The translations under genes were made by a program, and so were the position numbers. Shown in pieces: positions 28,897-39,959 of a stretch of DNA of 64,000 nucleotides. Source of the DNA: Diphasiastrum complanatum (Eukaryota; Streptophyta; Lycopodiopsida; Lycopodiales; Lycopodiaceae); the NCBI GenBank assembly GCA_029204225.1, contig CM055109.1:19295783-19359782 (forward strand), given 5' to 3'. The notes beneath the pieces are model-generated. The model made no database searches, was not told the DNA's origin, and saw only the letters and a program-made list of their open reading frames with translations. Numbering within the stretch: position 1 is the first letter of the stretch; the number at the start of each line of letters is the position of its first letter.

Positions 28897-29165
28897 GTTT
28901 GTGCGAGTAGTACGTTTCCGTCCACGAGTCATCTCCCACCCTTGCACAAGTCATCTTTTGCACTGAACACGCATGTGCGAGTCATAAATTTCTTTGAACG
29001 AGTCATTTTTGTGCGAGTCATCTTCTATGCGAGTAGTACGTTTTCATCCACGAGTCATCTCCCACCCTTGCACGAGTCATTTTTTGCACTGAACACGCCT
29101 GTGCGAGTCGTAAGTTTCTTTGCACGAGTCATTTTTGTGCGAGTCATCTTCTGTGCGAGTCCTTG
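28897..29165. repeat. Tandem duplication of a ~131-bp unit built on GCGAGTCAT/ACGAGTCAT
   Basis: Two copies (28897-29027 and 29028-29165) share GCGAGTAGTACGTTT, CCACGAGTCATCTCCCACCC and GCACTGAACACGC. The short word ACGAGTCAT or GCGAGTCAT recurs inside each copy, so the unit is itself internally repetitive. Confidence 0.75.
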
Positions 29166-29477
29166 TTGGAGAGAGAGGGGAGATGAATGACGAACACGAA
29201 CGAGAAACGAACTCGAACAAAAAATGTTCGTGCGCAGCGGAACGAGTTATACGACTCTCTCCGTAAGCATGACTACGCCTATCAGAATGAACAGAACTTT
29301 AATGATGGAAATCATGGTCATTCTAGATTACATAGCCAAGCATTGATAGATGAAGTGCCAGAAGAATAATTTGTCGCGAATAGCAAGACAAATTATATGT
29401 CGCGAATGATTCGCGAAGAGCTAGACTGTGCTCGACTGATAATTAGTCGTGAATGATTCGCAAAAGACAAGACCAAA

Positions 29478-30164
29478 TGTTAGTCGTCTATTACCAGAAA
29501 GAGCAACTAGAAAGACTAGACAAAATGAATGATAAGCATAGCAATATTAACATAGATCTGAACGCAGAACAAAGAACTCTATCAGATGAAGTATATCACG
29601 TATACATGTCAATAATGCGGTAGAGCACAAGATAATAGCGGACGAAACCGCGTGCCCCACGAAACTTATTTCAATCTGTAAAAAGGGATGAAACCTTAAT
29701 TCTGACAATAATGAAAAATCAATGCTGAAGGCATCTACTTCGTCTACTTCTTTATCTCTCTCTTCACTCATCAACTTATTCGCCCATCCTTCCTGAATAC
29801 GCAAATGGTATCCAGTATATTTATATTACATTACAGGTGTGCAGATGTGGAAAGTACAGTGGATGTGTTGTCTGTAAGAGATCGTGGGTGGCCTCAGTCG
29901 TTGTCCAGTCTATTAGCGCAGCTGCATGGGGTGAACGTGAAAAGGTGCCACGTCAGTCAGTGCTGAAGTGACCGTTGGTGATGATGTTTTGCCTGTCACC
30001 GTAACTTGTGTAAAAACACAGTGTCGCGATTCTTTCGCGTTTTATTCGTCTGTGCGAATTTGCGTGTAAATATGCAGGCTGCGCGACAACGTTAGTAAAT
30101 ATGCAGCATAAATGGAGGCAGATTAAAATGGGATCTAAGGAGAGTAGAAGTAATAAATCTAACA
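29478..30164 (-). mobile_element. Probable 3' LTR of a minus-strand Copia element
   Basis: In Copia sense, the polypurine tract TTAAGGGGGGG (30165-30175) is directly followed by TGTTAGATTT, the usual start of a 3' LTR. The same sequence reads TGTTAG at 29478, giving a 687-bp LTR with TGTTAG/CTAACA ends. The left end is chosen only by this match, and the 5' LTR is missing. Confidence 0.55.
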
Positions 30165-31575
30165 CCCCCCCTTAATCTGGATCCGTGAATGCCTTGATCT
30201 TTAGACTGAGCAATGCACAAAATTTATTGTGTGCATTAACACTGAGTGCTTTCGTGAAGATGTCTGCAACCATGTCCTGCGTTCTGTAGTACGTTAAGCT
30301 CACCTCTTTGTCGAGAACCTTGCCCCTGATGTAGTGATATATAATCTCAATGTGCTTACTCCTAGAATGTAATCTAGGGTTGGCCGATAAGGCAATAGCA
30401 CTTTAGTTGTCACAAAACAAAATTGTAGGGCTGTACTGATACAGATTGATGTTTGATAGCAAATTTCTCAACCAAAATGCTTCCTTAATAGATTGAGAAA
30501 CAACAATGTATTCTACTTCAGTAGAAGAAAGTGCGATAGAGGTTTGCTTACGACTGTTCCACGAAATAGGACCGCCGTTGAAGAAAAATGTAAATCCAGA
30601 TGTGGACTTACGATTGTTTGCATCTCCTCCCCAACTTGCATCAAAATAACCACTGAGCTGATGAAGATTGTCATTGCTGACATCTCCATAGTAGATGCAC
30701 TGGTCTATGGTAGCTCGAATATACCTCATGACTCGAATAAGAGCCTTCTAATGGGTAATGTCAAGATTAGCCATGTATTGGCTGAGTGAGCTAACAACAA
30801 AAGAGATATCTGGTCTTGTACAGACCATTGCCTACATGAGAGATCCTAGTATTGATTGATACGGATACTCTCTCATTTGCTCCTCTTCTTGCTTGGTCTG
30901 GGGACTTTGGTCCTTTGACAAATGCAGGCCTGGATCCATTGGTGAGTGAGCTAATTTACAATTCATCAAATTGTATCTGTTAAGAACATTATAAAGATAC
31001 CTTTGTTGAGTGATGTAAATCAGTCGATTTTCTTTGTCTTTGCGGATTTGAATTCCTAGACGGAAGTGAGCTTTGTAGGTGAACGAATTTTTGAGTATTG
31101 TAAGGTGTACAAGACTCGAAACAACCAATGAGACTAGTCATGTGCTGAGTGGCTCCGGAATCCAGGAACCAAGAATTGTCGCCAGATGCTCCTTGATGGT
31201 TGGTCATGAAGGCATCATGATTCGCTTCTTGAATAGGCTATGGATCTTCTACAACTGCATTTGCCACTTGATTCGATTGCCCTTTGTTGTTGTTCTTCGC
31301 TTGAAGTATTCGGCAGTCTTGTATTTCGTGGTTGTTTCATTTGCAGTATCTGCAGAACATCTTCTTCTTTGTCTGTGGATTCGACTCTTCCTGGTGCTGA
31401 GCTGGTTTCTGGTATGGCTTTGATTGCTTTGGGCCTTTCTTCTTCTTCTGCTTTGTCATGCTTTTGTTGGTGTACAAGGTGTGAGAATCAGTTGAGGAAC
31501 TTGAGGCTTCGTTCCTTCGCGTGTCTTCCTGCAACAACATAGTAATGACTCTCGAAAGAGTCAATTCTAGATGAG
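30165..31575 (-). pseudogene. Copia polyprotein remnant with internal deletion
   Basis: On the minus strand: gag end (THLELTLSRVITMLLQEDTRR, zinc knuckle start MFCRYCK near 31340), protease (WFLDSGATQHMT near 31140-31180), then directly the late RT (FRLGIQIRKDKENRLIYITQ near 31050; YPYQSILGSLM) and RNase H (SGYFDASWGGDANNRKSTSG; ALSSTEVEYIVVS; HIEIIYHYIRGKVL; MVADIFTKAL). Integrase and most of RT are deleted between protease and RT. gag similarity stops at about 31575, where the next LTR starts. Confidence 0.8.
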
Positions 31576-31917
31576 TGTTGGCTGATGTTGTCGAATCCCC
31601 AAGATACTCGGACAAAGTTACTCAAGAGCACCTCTCACCTTAGACCGAGGAGGTCTCTGAGAAGACGAGACTAATGAAGACTGAGAGCCGAGTATGAAAG
31701 TTGAGGAATACTAGTTAGTAATGACAAGTAAGAACTGTGTAAGCCTCATGGTGAATCCCGGAAGATGGAATGACCAATATCAAGAGCACACATAATGAAT
31801 GCCCTGAAACTTGGTAATAGGCATAATACCAAGCCGTAGAAGTTGTAAGCAAGAAGAAAAAGAACCGTAGTAAACAGATCCTCTGGATCAGGAGATCTGT
31901 AAACATTTGTGTCAACA
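31576..31917 (+). mobile_element. 5' LTR (TGTTG...CAACA) of a minisatellite-bearing Gypsy-like element
   Basis: 342 bp from TGTTGGCTGATG to GTCAACA, followed 2 nt later by a primer-binding site. Its left end coincides with the loss of Copia gag similarity, consistent with insertion into that gag. No 3' LTR was found. Confidence 0.65.
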
Positions 31918-31919
31918 TT

Positions 31920-31937
31920 TGGCACCGTTGCCGAGGA
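31920..31937 (+). promoter_or_regulatory. Primer-binding site, tRNA-Asp type
   Basis: TGGCACCGTTGCCGAGGA matches the tRNA-Asp complement at 16 of 18 positions. Confidence 0.65.
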
Positions 31938-31943
31938 CCACAT

Positions 31944-33140
31944 CTCAACCGACGAGATCCGCTTCCAATCTCAACTGACGGCCTCAGTAAAATCTCAACC
32001 GACGCCCACTGTCAGATCTCAACCGACGAAAGTTGCTTAGATCTCAACCGACAGAAGTCGCTCAATCTCAACCGACGAGATCCGCTTCCAATCTCAACTG
32101 ACGGCCTCAGTAAAATCTCAACCGACGGCCACTGTCAGATCTCAACTAACAAAAGTCGCTCAATCTCAACCGATGAGATCCGCTTCCAATCTCAACCGAC
32201 GGCCTCAGTAAAATCTCAACCGACGGCCACTGTCACTTCTCAACTGACGGAAGTCGCTCAATTTCAACCGACGAGATCTGCTTCCAATCTCAACCGACGG
32301 CCTCAATAAAATCTCAACCGACGGCCACTGTCACATCTCAACCGACAAGGTCCACTGTCACATCTCAACCGACGACCACTGTCAGATCTCGACTGACGGT
32401 GCCCTGTGAAATCTCGACCGACGGCCCTCAGTAAAATCTCAACCGACGATACTCCATCAGATCTCAACCGACGACCCCCATTTCGATCTCAACCGATGCC
32501 ATTCAGTTAGATCTCAACCGACGGCCTCATTCCAATCTCGACCGACAACCATGCGTTAGATCTCAACCGAAGCCTTTTTTCTGGAACCTCGACCGACGCC
32601 CATCAGTCAGATCTCAACCGACGGAAGTCGCTCAAATCTCAACCGACGGAAGTCGCTCAATCTCAACCAACGAGATCCGCTTCCAATCTCAATCGATGGC
32701 CTCAGTAAAATCTCAACCGACGGCCACTGTCACATCTCAACCGACGAAAGTCGCTCAATTTCAACCGACGAGATCTGCTTCCAATCTCAACCGACGACCA
32801 CTGTCAAATCTCAACCGACGGCCCTGCGTTAGATCTCAACCGACGCTATCAGTCAGATCTCGAGCGACGTCATCAGTTAGATCTCGACCGACGCCATCAG
32901 TTAGATCTCGACCGGAGCCATAAGTCCAAATTTTGACCGAATGCCTCTTTAACATCTCGACCGAAGGCAACTTTTAAATCTCAACCGAAGCCTTCAGTCC
33001 TTATCTCAGCCGAAGCGATCCTTCACATCTCAACCGGAGCCGAAGTGCTCTATTAAATCTCAGCCGAAACCCAACGCTTAAATCTCAACCGAAGAGATTC
33101 TCAATCTCAACCAAACCAATTTCTCAACTCTCGACCGACG
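31944..33140 (+). repeat. Minisatellite of ATCTCAACCGACG units with higher-order structure
   Basis: A ~24-bp monomer, ATCTCAACCGACG plus a variable 9-12 nt, repeats about 45 times. Monomers with variable parts GAGATCCGCTTCC, GGCCTCAGTAA, GGCCACTGTCA and GAAGTCGCTCA form a four-monomer block recurring at about 98-99 bp (for example 32073, 32172, 32270 and again 32669, 32768). Variation rises towards the 3' end, where GACCGAAGCC forms appear. It lies between the PBS and gag, in the leader. Confidence 0.85.
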
Positions 33141-33536
33141 TGTTTGTCTGCATTAGGCCGTAACGACCGCGTGACAGCCGTCAGGTTGACTCTTGCTCTG
33201 TAGCAACCACAAATACACCGTCTTCAAACCACCCACCTGTTGAGCACCGTGACCATCTTCCATCGTACCCATCACCAACAAACAGCACTACATCTATCAT
33301 ATTCACTGCTATCACAATGCATCCACCCTTGACCGTGGAGAACGCATTCACAGACAGCCCACCTCCATCACACCTAGCTCGCGTCTACACCGCAATCCCC
33401 CATCAACCACCGCACACAACTTGCCTAACTACCTCTGCATAAAACACCTTCCTTCTTCATTAAACCACCTTTCTCACATCGTAACTGACTGCATGCCATT
33501 CCGTTAAACACACCTTCCACTTTAGTCGCAATAATC
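33141..33536 (+). other. Leader between minisatellite and gag
   Basis: C/A-rich sequence with no recognisable coding capacity. It belongs to the 5' leader of the same element. Confidence 0.5.
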
Positions 33537-33680
33537 CGCATATCAACCACCATCGACCGCATTCATCCGCATATCAACCGTCGTCAACTACATTCATCCG
33601 CATATCGACTACCATCGACCGCATTCATCCGCATATCGTCTACCATCGACCGCATTCATCCGCATTACAACCGCCATCGA
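33537..33680 (+). repeat. 31-bp tandem repeat, about 4.5 copies
   Basis: Units of the type CGCATATCAACCACCATCGA followed by CCGCATTCATC repeat at exactly 31 bp, with a few substitutions. They are a second, distinct minisatellite in the same leader. Confidence 0.8.
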
Positions 33681-33940
33681 CTGCTGACATCGCAATCGAC
33701 CGTTCTCCTGAACCGCCGATCGCAACTAACTGCATCAGATCGCAATCACCCGCAGTGATCCGTAGCACCCACACCCACTGTACCCGTAAACCACACCAGA
33801 CCGTAGACCGCAAACCGTAGGGACCGCAAAAATCCAAAAAAAAAAAACAAATTTTTTTAAAAACACCAAAAAACTCGAAAAATCCAAAACAATAAAAAAA
33901 AAAACACACCAGTATCCAATGGACCACAAACGACCCTAAA

Positions 33941-35266
33941 ATGCCAGACGATTATCCACACGAGGTCAGGTCCCCTGTAGCTGAACAAATCAGACGCCAT
34001 AGGCTCTACCGAATGAGAGCCGAACTCCAAGAGCCATCCACAAACCCATTCGAGAGACAAGAACTTGATAGAGCAGAGTCTTCACGTGCACGACCCCATT
34101 TTTATGGTGCTGAGCCCTCATAGGTCAGAACCAACCCTAATGGAGTCTCTGCTATCCACAATGCTCATTATGAGAGACGTACACCCAAGCTAGATCTACC
34201 AAAGTTTAACGGTAGTTTGGACCCTCAAAGATTTTTGCAAATCTTTGAGAATTCATGTGATGTGTATGGCGAAACATCTCCCGATGCTATAGTCCAACTG
34301 TTTTCGATGACCATGATCGCTAAAGCATGTGATTGGTTTTTCAACCTTGATCGTGAAGATAAGACAGATTGGTCAATCTTGAAAGAGTCATTTATCAAGC
34401 GTTTTAAGCCCTTTCACTTGATCGAGAGTCCTTTTGTCAAATTGAGTAACATCAAGATGGCAAAGGATGAATGTGTACGAGACTATATTGAGCATTTCAC
34501 ACGCCTGAAAAGTCACGTACTGGAACAGCCCTCCAAACAGATGCTCATCATCTGGTTTTTAGTCTGCCTTCCAAGATGGATTAGATGTGAGCTTAAATCC
34601 AATGATGAATATATGAGTCTCAAATTACCTATGTCTGATGCCATCAAGAAAGAAGACGAAGGATCAGATGTTGACGAATCCAGGGAAAGAAGAGCACCAC
34701 GTGCTCCTGTCCATGAGTCGAAGCCGATCAAGGACAACCGAGATCAGCTTTGGAAATCCTAGTTGGAGTTGTTTAATAAGCAACATTAACTACAGATGGA
34801 GAAACTCACCGAGATTCAAGCTACCCTGAAGTCTATCCAAAGCAGTATGCTTGGTCAGTCAAACCCTGCACGGGTACCTTATAGACGAAAAACAATATGG
34901 TGCCCACATTGCCGGGCTACACATCCTGTTGATGCTTGTCCTTCATATCCGCCTATCCAAGCACATATAGTTCAACAATATGAAAAACAATCATCACAGT
35001 CTGGAAATGCTTTGACTTATCATGAATACCCACCAGAAAGTCTAGAACCACTAGCCGCACAAAATGGCTACGCCGTTATACAAGGGCCACTGCACACCAG
35101 ATGTTTCATCTGTGGTGAAACCGGCCACTTCATGGTTGATTGTCCAGTTAAGACCCAGTACCATGAGAAGTGTCCAGACTGTATCAGAAAACACAGTTCC
35201 AAAGACTGTCCAAAACAACCAACTAAGATCCTACCTGCCCGTCACCTCAGTTATGAATCACAATAG
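33941..35266 (+). pseudogene. Ty3/Gypsy-type gag with three in-frame stops
   Basis: A 442-codon frame from ATG 33941 to 35266 with no frameshift but stops at 34121, 34760 and 34787. The capsid-like part reads LDLPKFNGSLDPQRFLQIFE, KACDWFFNLDREDKTDW, FIKRFKPFHLI, VRDYIEHFTRLKSHV. Near the end, a zinc knuckle CFICGETGHFMVDC (CX2CX4HX4C) is followed by a second Cys cluster CPDCIRKHSSKDC. Gag packages element RNA. No protease, RT or integrase follows, so the element was non-autonomous or is 3'-truncated. Confidence 0.8.
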
Positions 35267-36150
35267 GATCCTCACGACAACAACACGAGCACCATAGCAA
35301 CCAACAGTTAAATCTGCTGCTCAATCGAGAAGTTTCTTGTAAACTTCTACATCACCGTCCAATACACCAGCTCCATAATGCAAAAGACACTAATATGAAA
35401 TGAGTCCTTGTCGAAAGAAAAGCAAAACCAATATTCCGTCATCTGCTACAATGTCCAATCAAGAGCAACCTCCAAAGGGAATTGACAGTTTTTCTCCCCT
35501 TCTACAACTCAAATCTATTTGTCTTTCCCCATGCTGATAAGATTTCCAATGTGCCAATACACAATCTTTCTCGGATTCGAAAATCCAGATAGAGATTTGG
35601 TTCTGAATCTCTTGTTCACAGAGGTCCTCAGGACATAGTACCTCAATAATACCTGCATCTCAAGCTATATCTTACAACATTTGCTATCACTGATGGTCAA
35701 TTTAGTGTAACCAACCCTGTCTTGTTTTGACAAGGGCATGTCAGAGTAAGTCAGATTACTCTACAAAACAACTGAAATATTGCAACTATCAAGGTACATT
35801 ATCAATGTTGATGAATGCAAGTTTTGTTCGACAAGTACACTACAGTTCTCACTCTCTGTATTGTTTGTATGTTTCCTTGTTTTTTTTTCATTCCTAGTGT
35901 GTGATTGATTTATGCTTGAGGAATAGCTATTTCACAAGAGTCTTCTGTAGAGCATCTCTAGAACACATTTTCATTCATCTATCCATCTTCAGATTCCCTT
36001 GTATAGCAATTTAGGATTTTTGAGACATATGAGAAATCCATGTCAAATTAGAGTTGTTTCCTGCATTTCATTGCCATATTATTTTTTGAGTCAACTACAA
36101 CAAGATTGAAACAAATTTAGTTAAAATTTGTTCAATCTTTAGTCCAGTCG
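35267..36150. other. No recognisable gene
   Basis: AT-rich sequence after gag. I found no protease, RT or integrase motif in any frame, and no LTR copy. Confidence 0.45.
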
Positions 36151-36239
36151 CATGTTCAATGAGTTTCAACTATGTGTTCCACACGCCGATCCAATCTTGA
36201 GCATGAACAGTTACCAACAACAACATCCCCACCAACAGA

Positions 36240-36285
36240 TTTTTTTTTTTTGGTGGGGGGGGGGGGGGGGGGGTGGAGGGGGAGA
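36240..36285. repeat. T11 and G20 homopolymer tract
   Basis: T11 is followed by GGT, about 20 G and a GGAGGGGGA stretch. It breaks any reading frame, and its length may be uncertain in the assembly. Confidence 0.8.
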
Positions 36286-36336
36286 ATGGCTATTTATTTC
36301 ATTAAGCAGAAATCGAAGGCTTTCAAAATATTTTGA

Positions 36337-36485
36337 CAATTGAAAGAGCGTGCAGGACATCAAACTAGTAAAAGAATCAAAGCACTGAGGTCCGAAAATG
36401 GGGGAGTATACATCTATACCAAATTCAAGGAGTATTGCCTTAACAATGGCATTGAGATGCATGGCATCACTTTGAGCGTTGATGG
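36337..36485 (+). pseudogene. Small Copia integrase fragment
   Basis: About 50 codons on the plus strand: KRIKALRSENGG, YTKFKEYCLNNGIEMHGITL, the integrase motif around the second catalytic acid (SENGG where SDNGG is usual). Flanking sequence is unrelated, so it is an isolated piece. Confidence 0.6.
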
Positions 36486-36670
36486 CCTGTCGCACATTTT
36501 CCGAAAGGTAGTGCCGCTCCTCAATAGGAGGATATTGCTAAGAGGTAGGTGCATAGGATGGTGGGGATTTTGTTGTACATTTTGATACAATGTGGTGTAT
36601 TGTTCATGATGGACGGATTGAGCAGATGGACGGTGTGATGTTTGAGTGATGGTGATAGGGATTGGAGATG

Positions 36671-36919
36671 TGTTGGCATTTGTGATAAAAAAATGTCAAT
36701 GATCTGATAAGCACTATCAATCATTCATCATAAGCAATCACCATAAGAGAAGGAGGAAGAACACACAATCACTATATCACACTGAATGAAAGAGAGTACA
36801 ATAAACCCTGAATTTAGAGAGAGAGAAAACTAGTAGTTGACTATAGACTAGTCTACATCTACTTATAGCTGTCAACAGTAAATCGTAAACAATAACAAAT
36901 TTATCATTGGTTTCTAACA
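36671..36919 (-). mobile_element. 3' LTR of minus-strand Copia element
   Basis: 249 bp bounded by TGTTGGCATTTGTG and GGTTTCTAACA. In element sense it follows a purine tract (TTGAGGGAGAA) right after the RNase H frame, which is the normal place of a 3' LTR. Confidence 0.7.
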
Positions 36920-39774
36920 TTCTCCCTCAATGATAAAATTACATTCTTCTATTCCTAATAAAGTATGAAACTTTTCAAATTTACATCTACCTAATGACTT
37001 AGTAAAAATATCTGTCATTTGATCTTCAGATTTACAAAAAACAAGATCAATGGTTCCATCAAGTATTTTCTCTCGAACAAAGTGATTATGTATTTCGATG
37101 TGCTTGGTTCGAGCATGTAGAACTGGATTTTTGGCAAGGTGAATGCAGCTTTGGTTGTCACAAGAAATAGTAGTCGCATCCACCTACGATTGATCTAAAT
37201 CAACAAGCAATCTTTGTAGCCATACTGCTTCCTGTGTAGCATTGCTGAGTGCACGATATTCAGCTTCCATCGAAGATAAGGCTACTGTAGGTTGTTTTTT
37301 GCTACTCCATGAAGCTGCAGCTGTACCATAACTGAATGTATGACCACTGGTAGATCTTCTATCATCAATATTACCTACCCAATTAGGATCTGTGTAACCT
37401 ACCAACATTGGCGCTTCAGGCTGATCATACTTCAAACCAAAATTCAACGTCCCTCGAATGTACCTGAGAATACGTTTAGTAGACTTCCAGTGTGCTTGAC
37501 TAGGATTTTGCATAAATTGACTAACAACACCAATAGCATAAGAAATATTAGATCGTGTGTGTCTCAAATATATCAAACTACCCACCAGCTATCTGTACAA
37601 GTAAGCATCTACTTTCTCAGATTCATCATATGCAATAAGCTTCATGTTGACATCCATCGGTGTACTCAAAGGCTTACAATCCTGCATATTGAACTTATAA
37701 AGCAAATCTCATGTATACTTGCTTTGTGTAAGAAAGACAATCTCTTCCTTTTGCCATACTTCAATGCCAAGACAATAGTGCATCAGTCCTAGATCGCTCA
37801 TGTCAAAAGCATTGGAAAGATCTGATTTGATTTCATCAATAAAGATCTCATTACTTCCCATAATAATCAAATCATTTATGTACAAAACAATGAGCACTAT
37901 ATCTGAATCTTGTTTTAGAATGTAAATATTAGGATCAGCCTTACTCTTTACCAACCATGGAAAGTAGAAATAGGAATGATAGAATGTATAGTTACCATCT
38001 TAGCTACGGGTGCAAAGGTTTTCTCAAAATCAATGCCTTCCTGCTGCTCAAATCCTCTCGCAACCATCCATGCTTTGTACTTGTTGAGTTGCCCATCTGC
38101 TCCATATTTGATCTTATAAATCCATTTGCAAGTGATAGGCGTCTTACCCTCAAGTAGCTCAACCAAGTTCCACGTCCCATTTTTTTGATATGGCCTCCAT
38201 TTCTGTTTCCATTGCTGCATGCCACTCCTTGTGCTCCTTTGTTTCATGAAAGATTTTTGTTCTTGAGCCTTTAGCATGGAACCCATTAGGGCTAGATTCA
38301 TTTCTAACCTTGCAGGAGGTTTCCGATTTCTGCTTGACTTCTAAGCTCTCCTTGTTCGCTAGATTTTGGGAGTCCTTTCTTAGCATCACCTGTGATTGAT
38401 AAGTACCATTTAGGTACTCTCTTAGGGATTTTAGCTTCAAACTTATCTAATCCACTTCTTCTTGACCTGCACTTCCGCTCCCTCATCAAAAGGTTTAGTG
38501 ATTTATTTAGATTGTTCACCTTGACCCATCTTGTCAAATGTAGCATCCCTAGAAATCACAAGCTTCTGTGCATTTGTATCATACATCCTATATGCCTTGG
38601 CCTTCTCATCATATCCAAGGAAAATACACTTGGTAGCTTTTGCATCCAATTTCCTTCGTTTCTCATCATGAATATGAGCATACGCATCACAACCAAATAC
38701 TCTCAAATGAGAAATATGAGGTTTCTTTCCAGTAAAAGCTTCATGAGGTGACCTTCCATAGATTTCGTAGGACATCGATTCAGGATGTGCGTAGCTGTGC
38801 TGCAAGCTTCTGCCCAAAAGGTGTTTGGCATACCCTTGCTTTTGAGCATTGCCCTGGCCATCTCAACAATGGATCTATTCTTTCGCTCTGCAACTTCGTT
38901 TTGCTGCGGTGAATAAGGCGTTGTAGTCTACCTCTTGGTCTCTTGATCTTTGCAAAAATCAATAAATTCTGTCGAAAAATACTCACCACCTCCATCAGAT
39001 TTCAAAGTCTTGATGTAACTTCATGTTTAAATTGAATTCCTTGAACTTAGCAAAAGCGTTCGATTTTTTGCTTTTGAAATAAAAACAAATGCATCTGCTA
39101 TAATCATCAATAAAGGTAATAAAGTAATAGCAGCCACTAAGAAATCTAGTATGCACATAGATCACTATGGACAAGATTTAGGATGTCACTAGCTCTCCTT
39201 GCTCCACTTTTGGGAAACCTCTCTCTGTGTTGTTTTCCCAAAATGCAACCTTCACAAATTTTTCCTTCAAAAGAAATATCAAGCAATCCAATAACTGAAT
39301 TACCTCTTTTTAGAATCTGTAAACTTTGAGCACTGATATGACCAAATCAGTGATGCCAAAGGTCACTTTGACTATCAACAATGCTTACCATAGCTTTAGT
39401 AAAAGATCTCACATTCAGTTTGTAGAGTCGATTTTCGTTGACTCTAGCTCATGTAGCAATCACTTTGTATTGATTCTTGATGTCCTTAACGAGACATTTG
39501 TCGCTATCAAACTCAACCTTGAGTTGTTGATCAGCCATCGTCCCAACTGATAGTAAATTGTTGGCTAAACCAGGAACATATTGCACATTGTTTATCCGCT
39601 TTATCATTCTACTAGCTTCACTGGTACCACTCCAAATCTTATTATCCAGTTCTGCAGTTCTCTTCATGTTTCTACACATTTTGCAGAAATACTCGAGAAT
39701 CGTAACTTTGAGTAAAGCCGAAACAATGTCCAACTTTTTACTCATGATATGGACAAAATTAGAGTCACCTGACT
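36920..39774 (-). pseudogene. Copia polyprotein remnant (pre-integrase to RNase H)
   Basis: Minus strand: pre-integrase (QYVPGLANNLLSVGTM near 39570), integrase end (SYEIYGRSPHEAFTGKKP, LRVFGCDAYAHI near 38660-38790), linker, RT (TPITCKWIYKIKYGADG; LYINDLIIMGSN near 37860, where YVDD is usual; SDLGLMHYCLGIEVWQ), and RNase H (SLIYLRHTRSNISYAIGVVS, YTDPNWVGNIDDRRSTSG, ALSSMEAEYRALS, DNQSCIHLAKNPV, MTDIFTKSLG). Frames shift at several points. The 5' part is cut off at about 39775 by the terminal repeat of the next element. It is a different family from 39960-43040. Confidence 0.85.
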
Positions 39775-39957
39775 TGGCAATGCACTGTGTGGATCTGTCA
39801 CACAGTGCTTGAAATCAAAGGATCATTAGATAATATTGTAGTTGTCATGCACATATTATTTTGAATGATTGTATGATCTCGAATGAATATTTGTCTGCTA
39901 TTGTTCGTGTATCTCATTTACTTGTTTATTCAATTTCGCACGCTGGTTCATTCTTGT
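39775..39957 (+). repeat. Terminal direct repeat of plus-strand Copia, left copy
   Basis: About 90% identical to 43539-43724 (blocks GCACATATTATTTTGAATGA, TTGTTCGTGTATCTCATTTA). It starts TGGCAATGCAC and is cut short at about 39957, where pre-integrase coding begins at once. Confidence 0.75.
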
Positions 39958-39959
39958 TG

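Noticed and set aside
32696-32923. Arg/Ser/Pro repeat protein
   Set aside because: It is translation of the minisatellite, with no conservation beyond the repeat.
31944-33140. CRISPR-like array
   Set aside because: Units vary throughout, the variable parts recur in a fixed order, and the context is a plant retrotransposon leader.
36152-36343. Gly-rich open frame over the G run
   Set aside because: It depends on a homopolymer and has no coding similarity.
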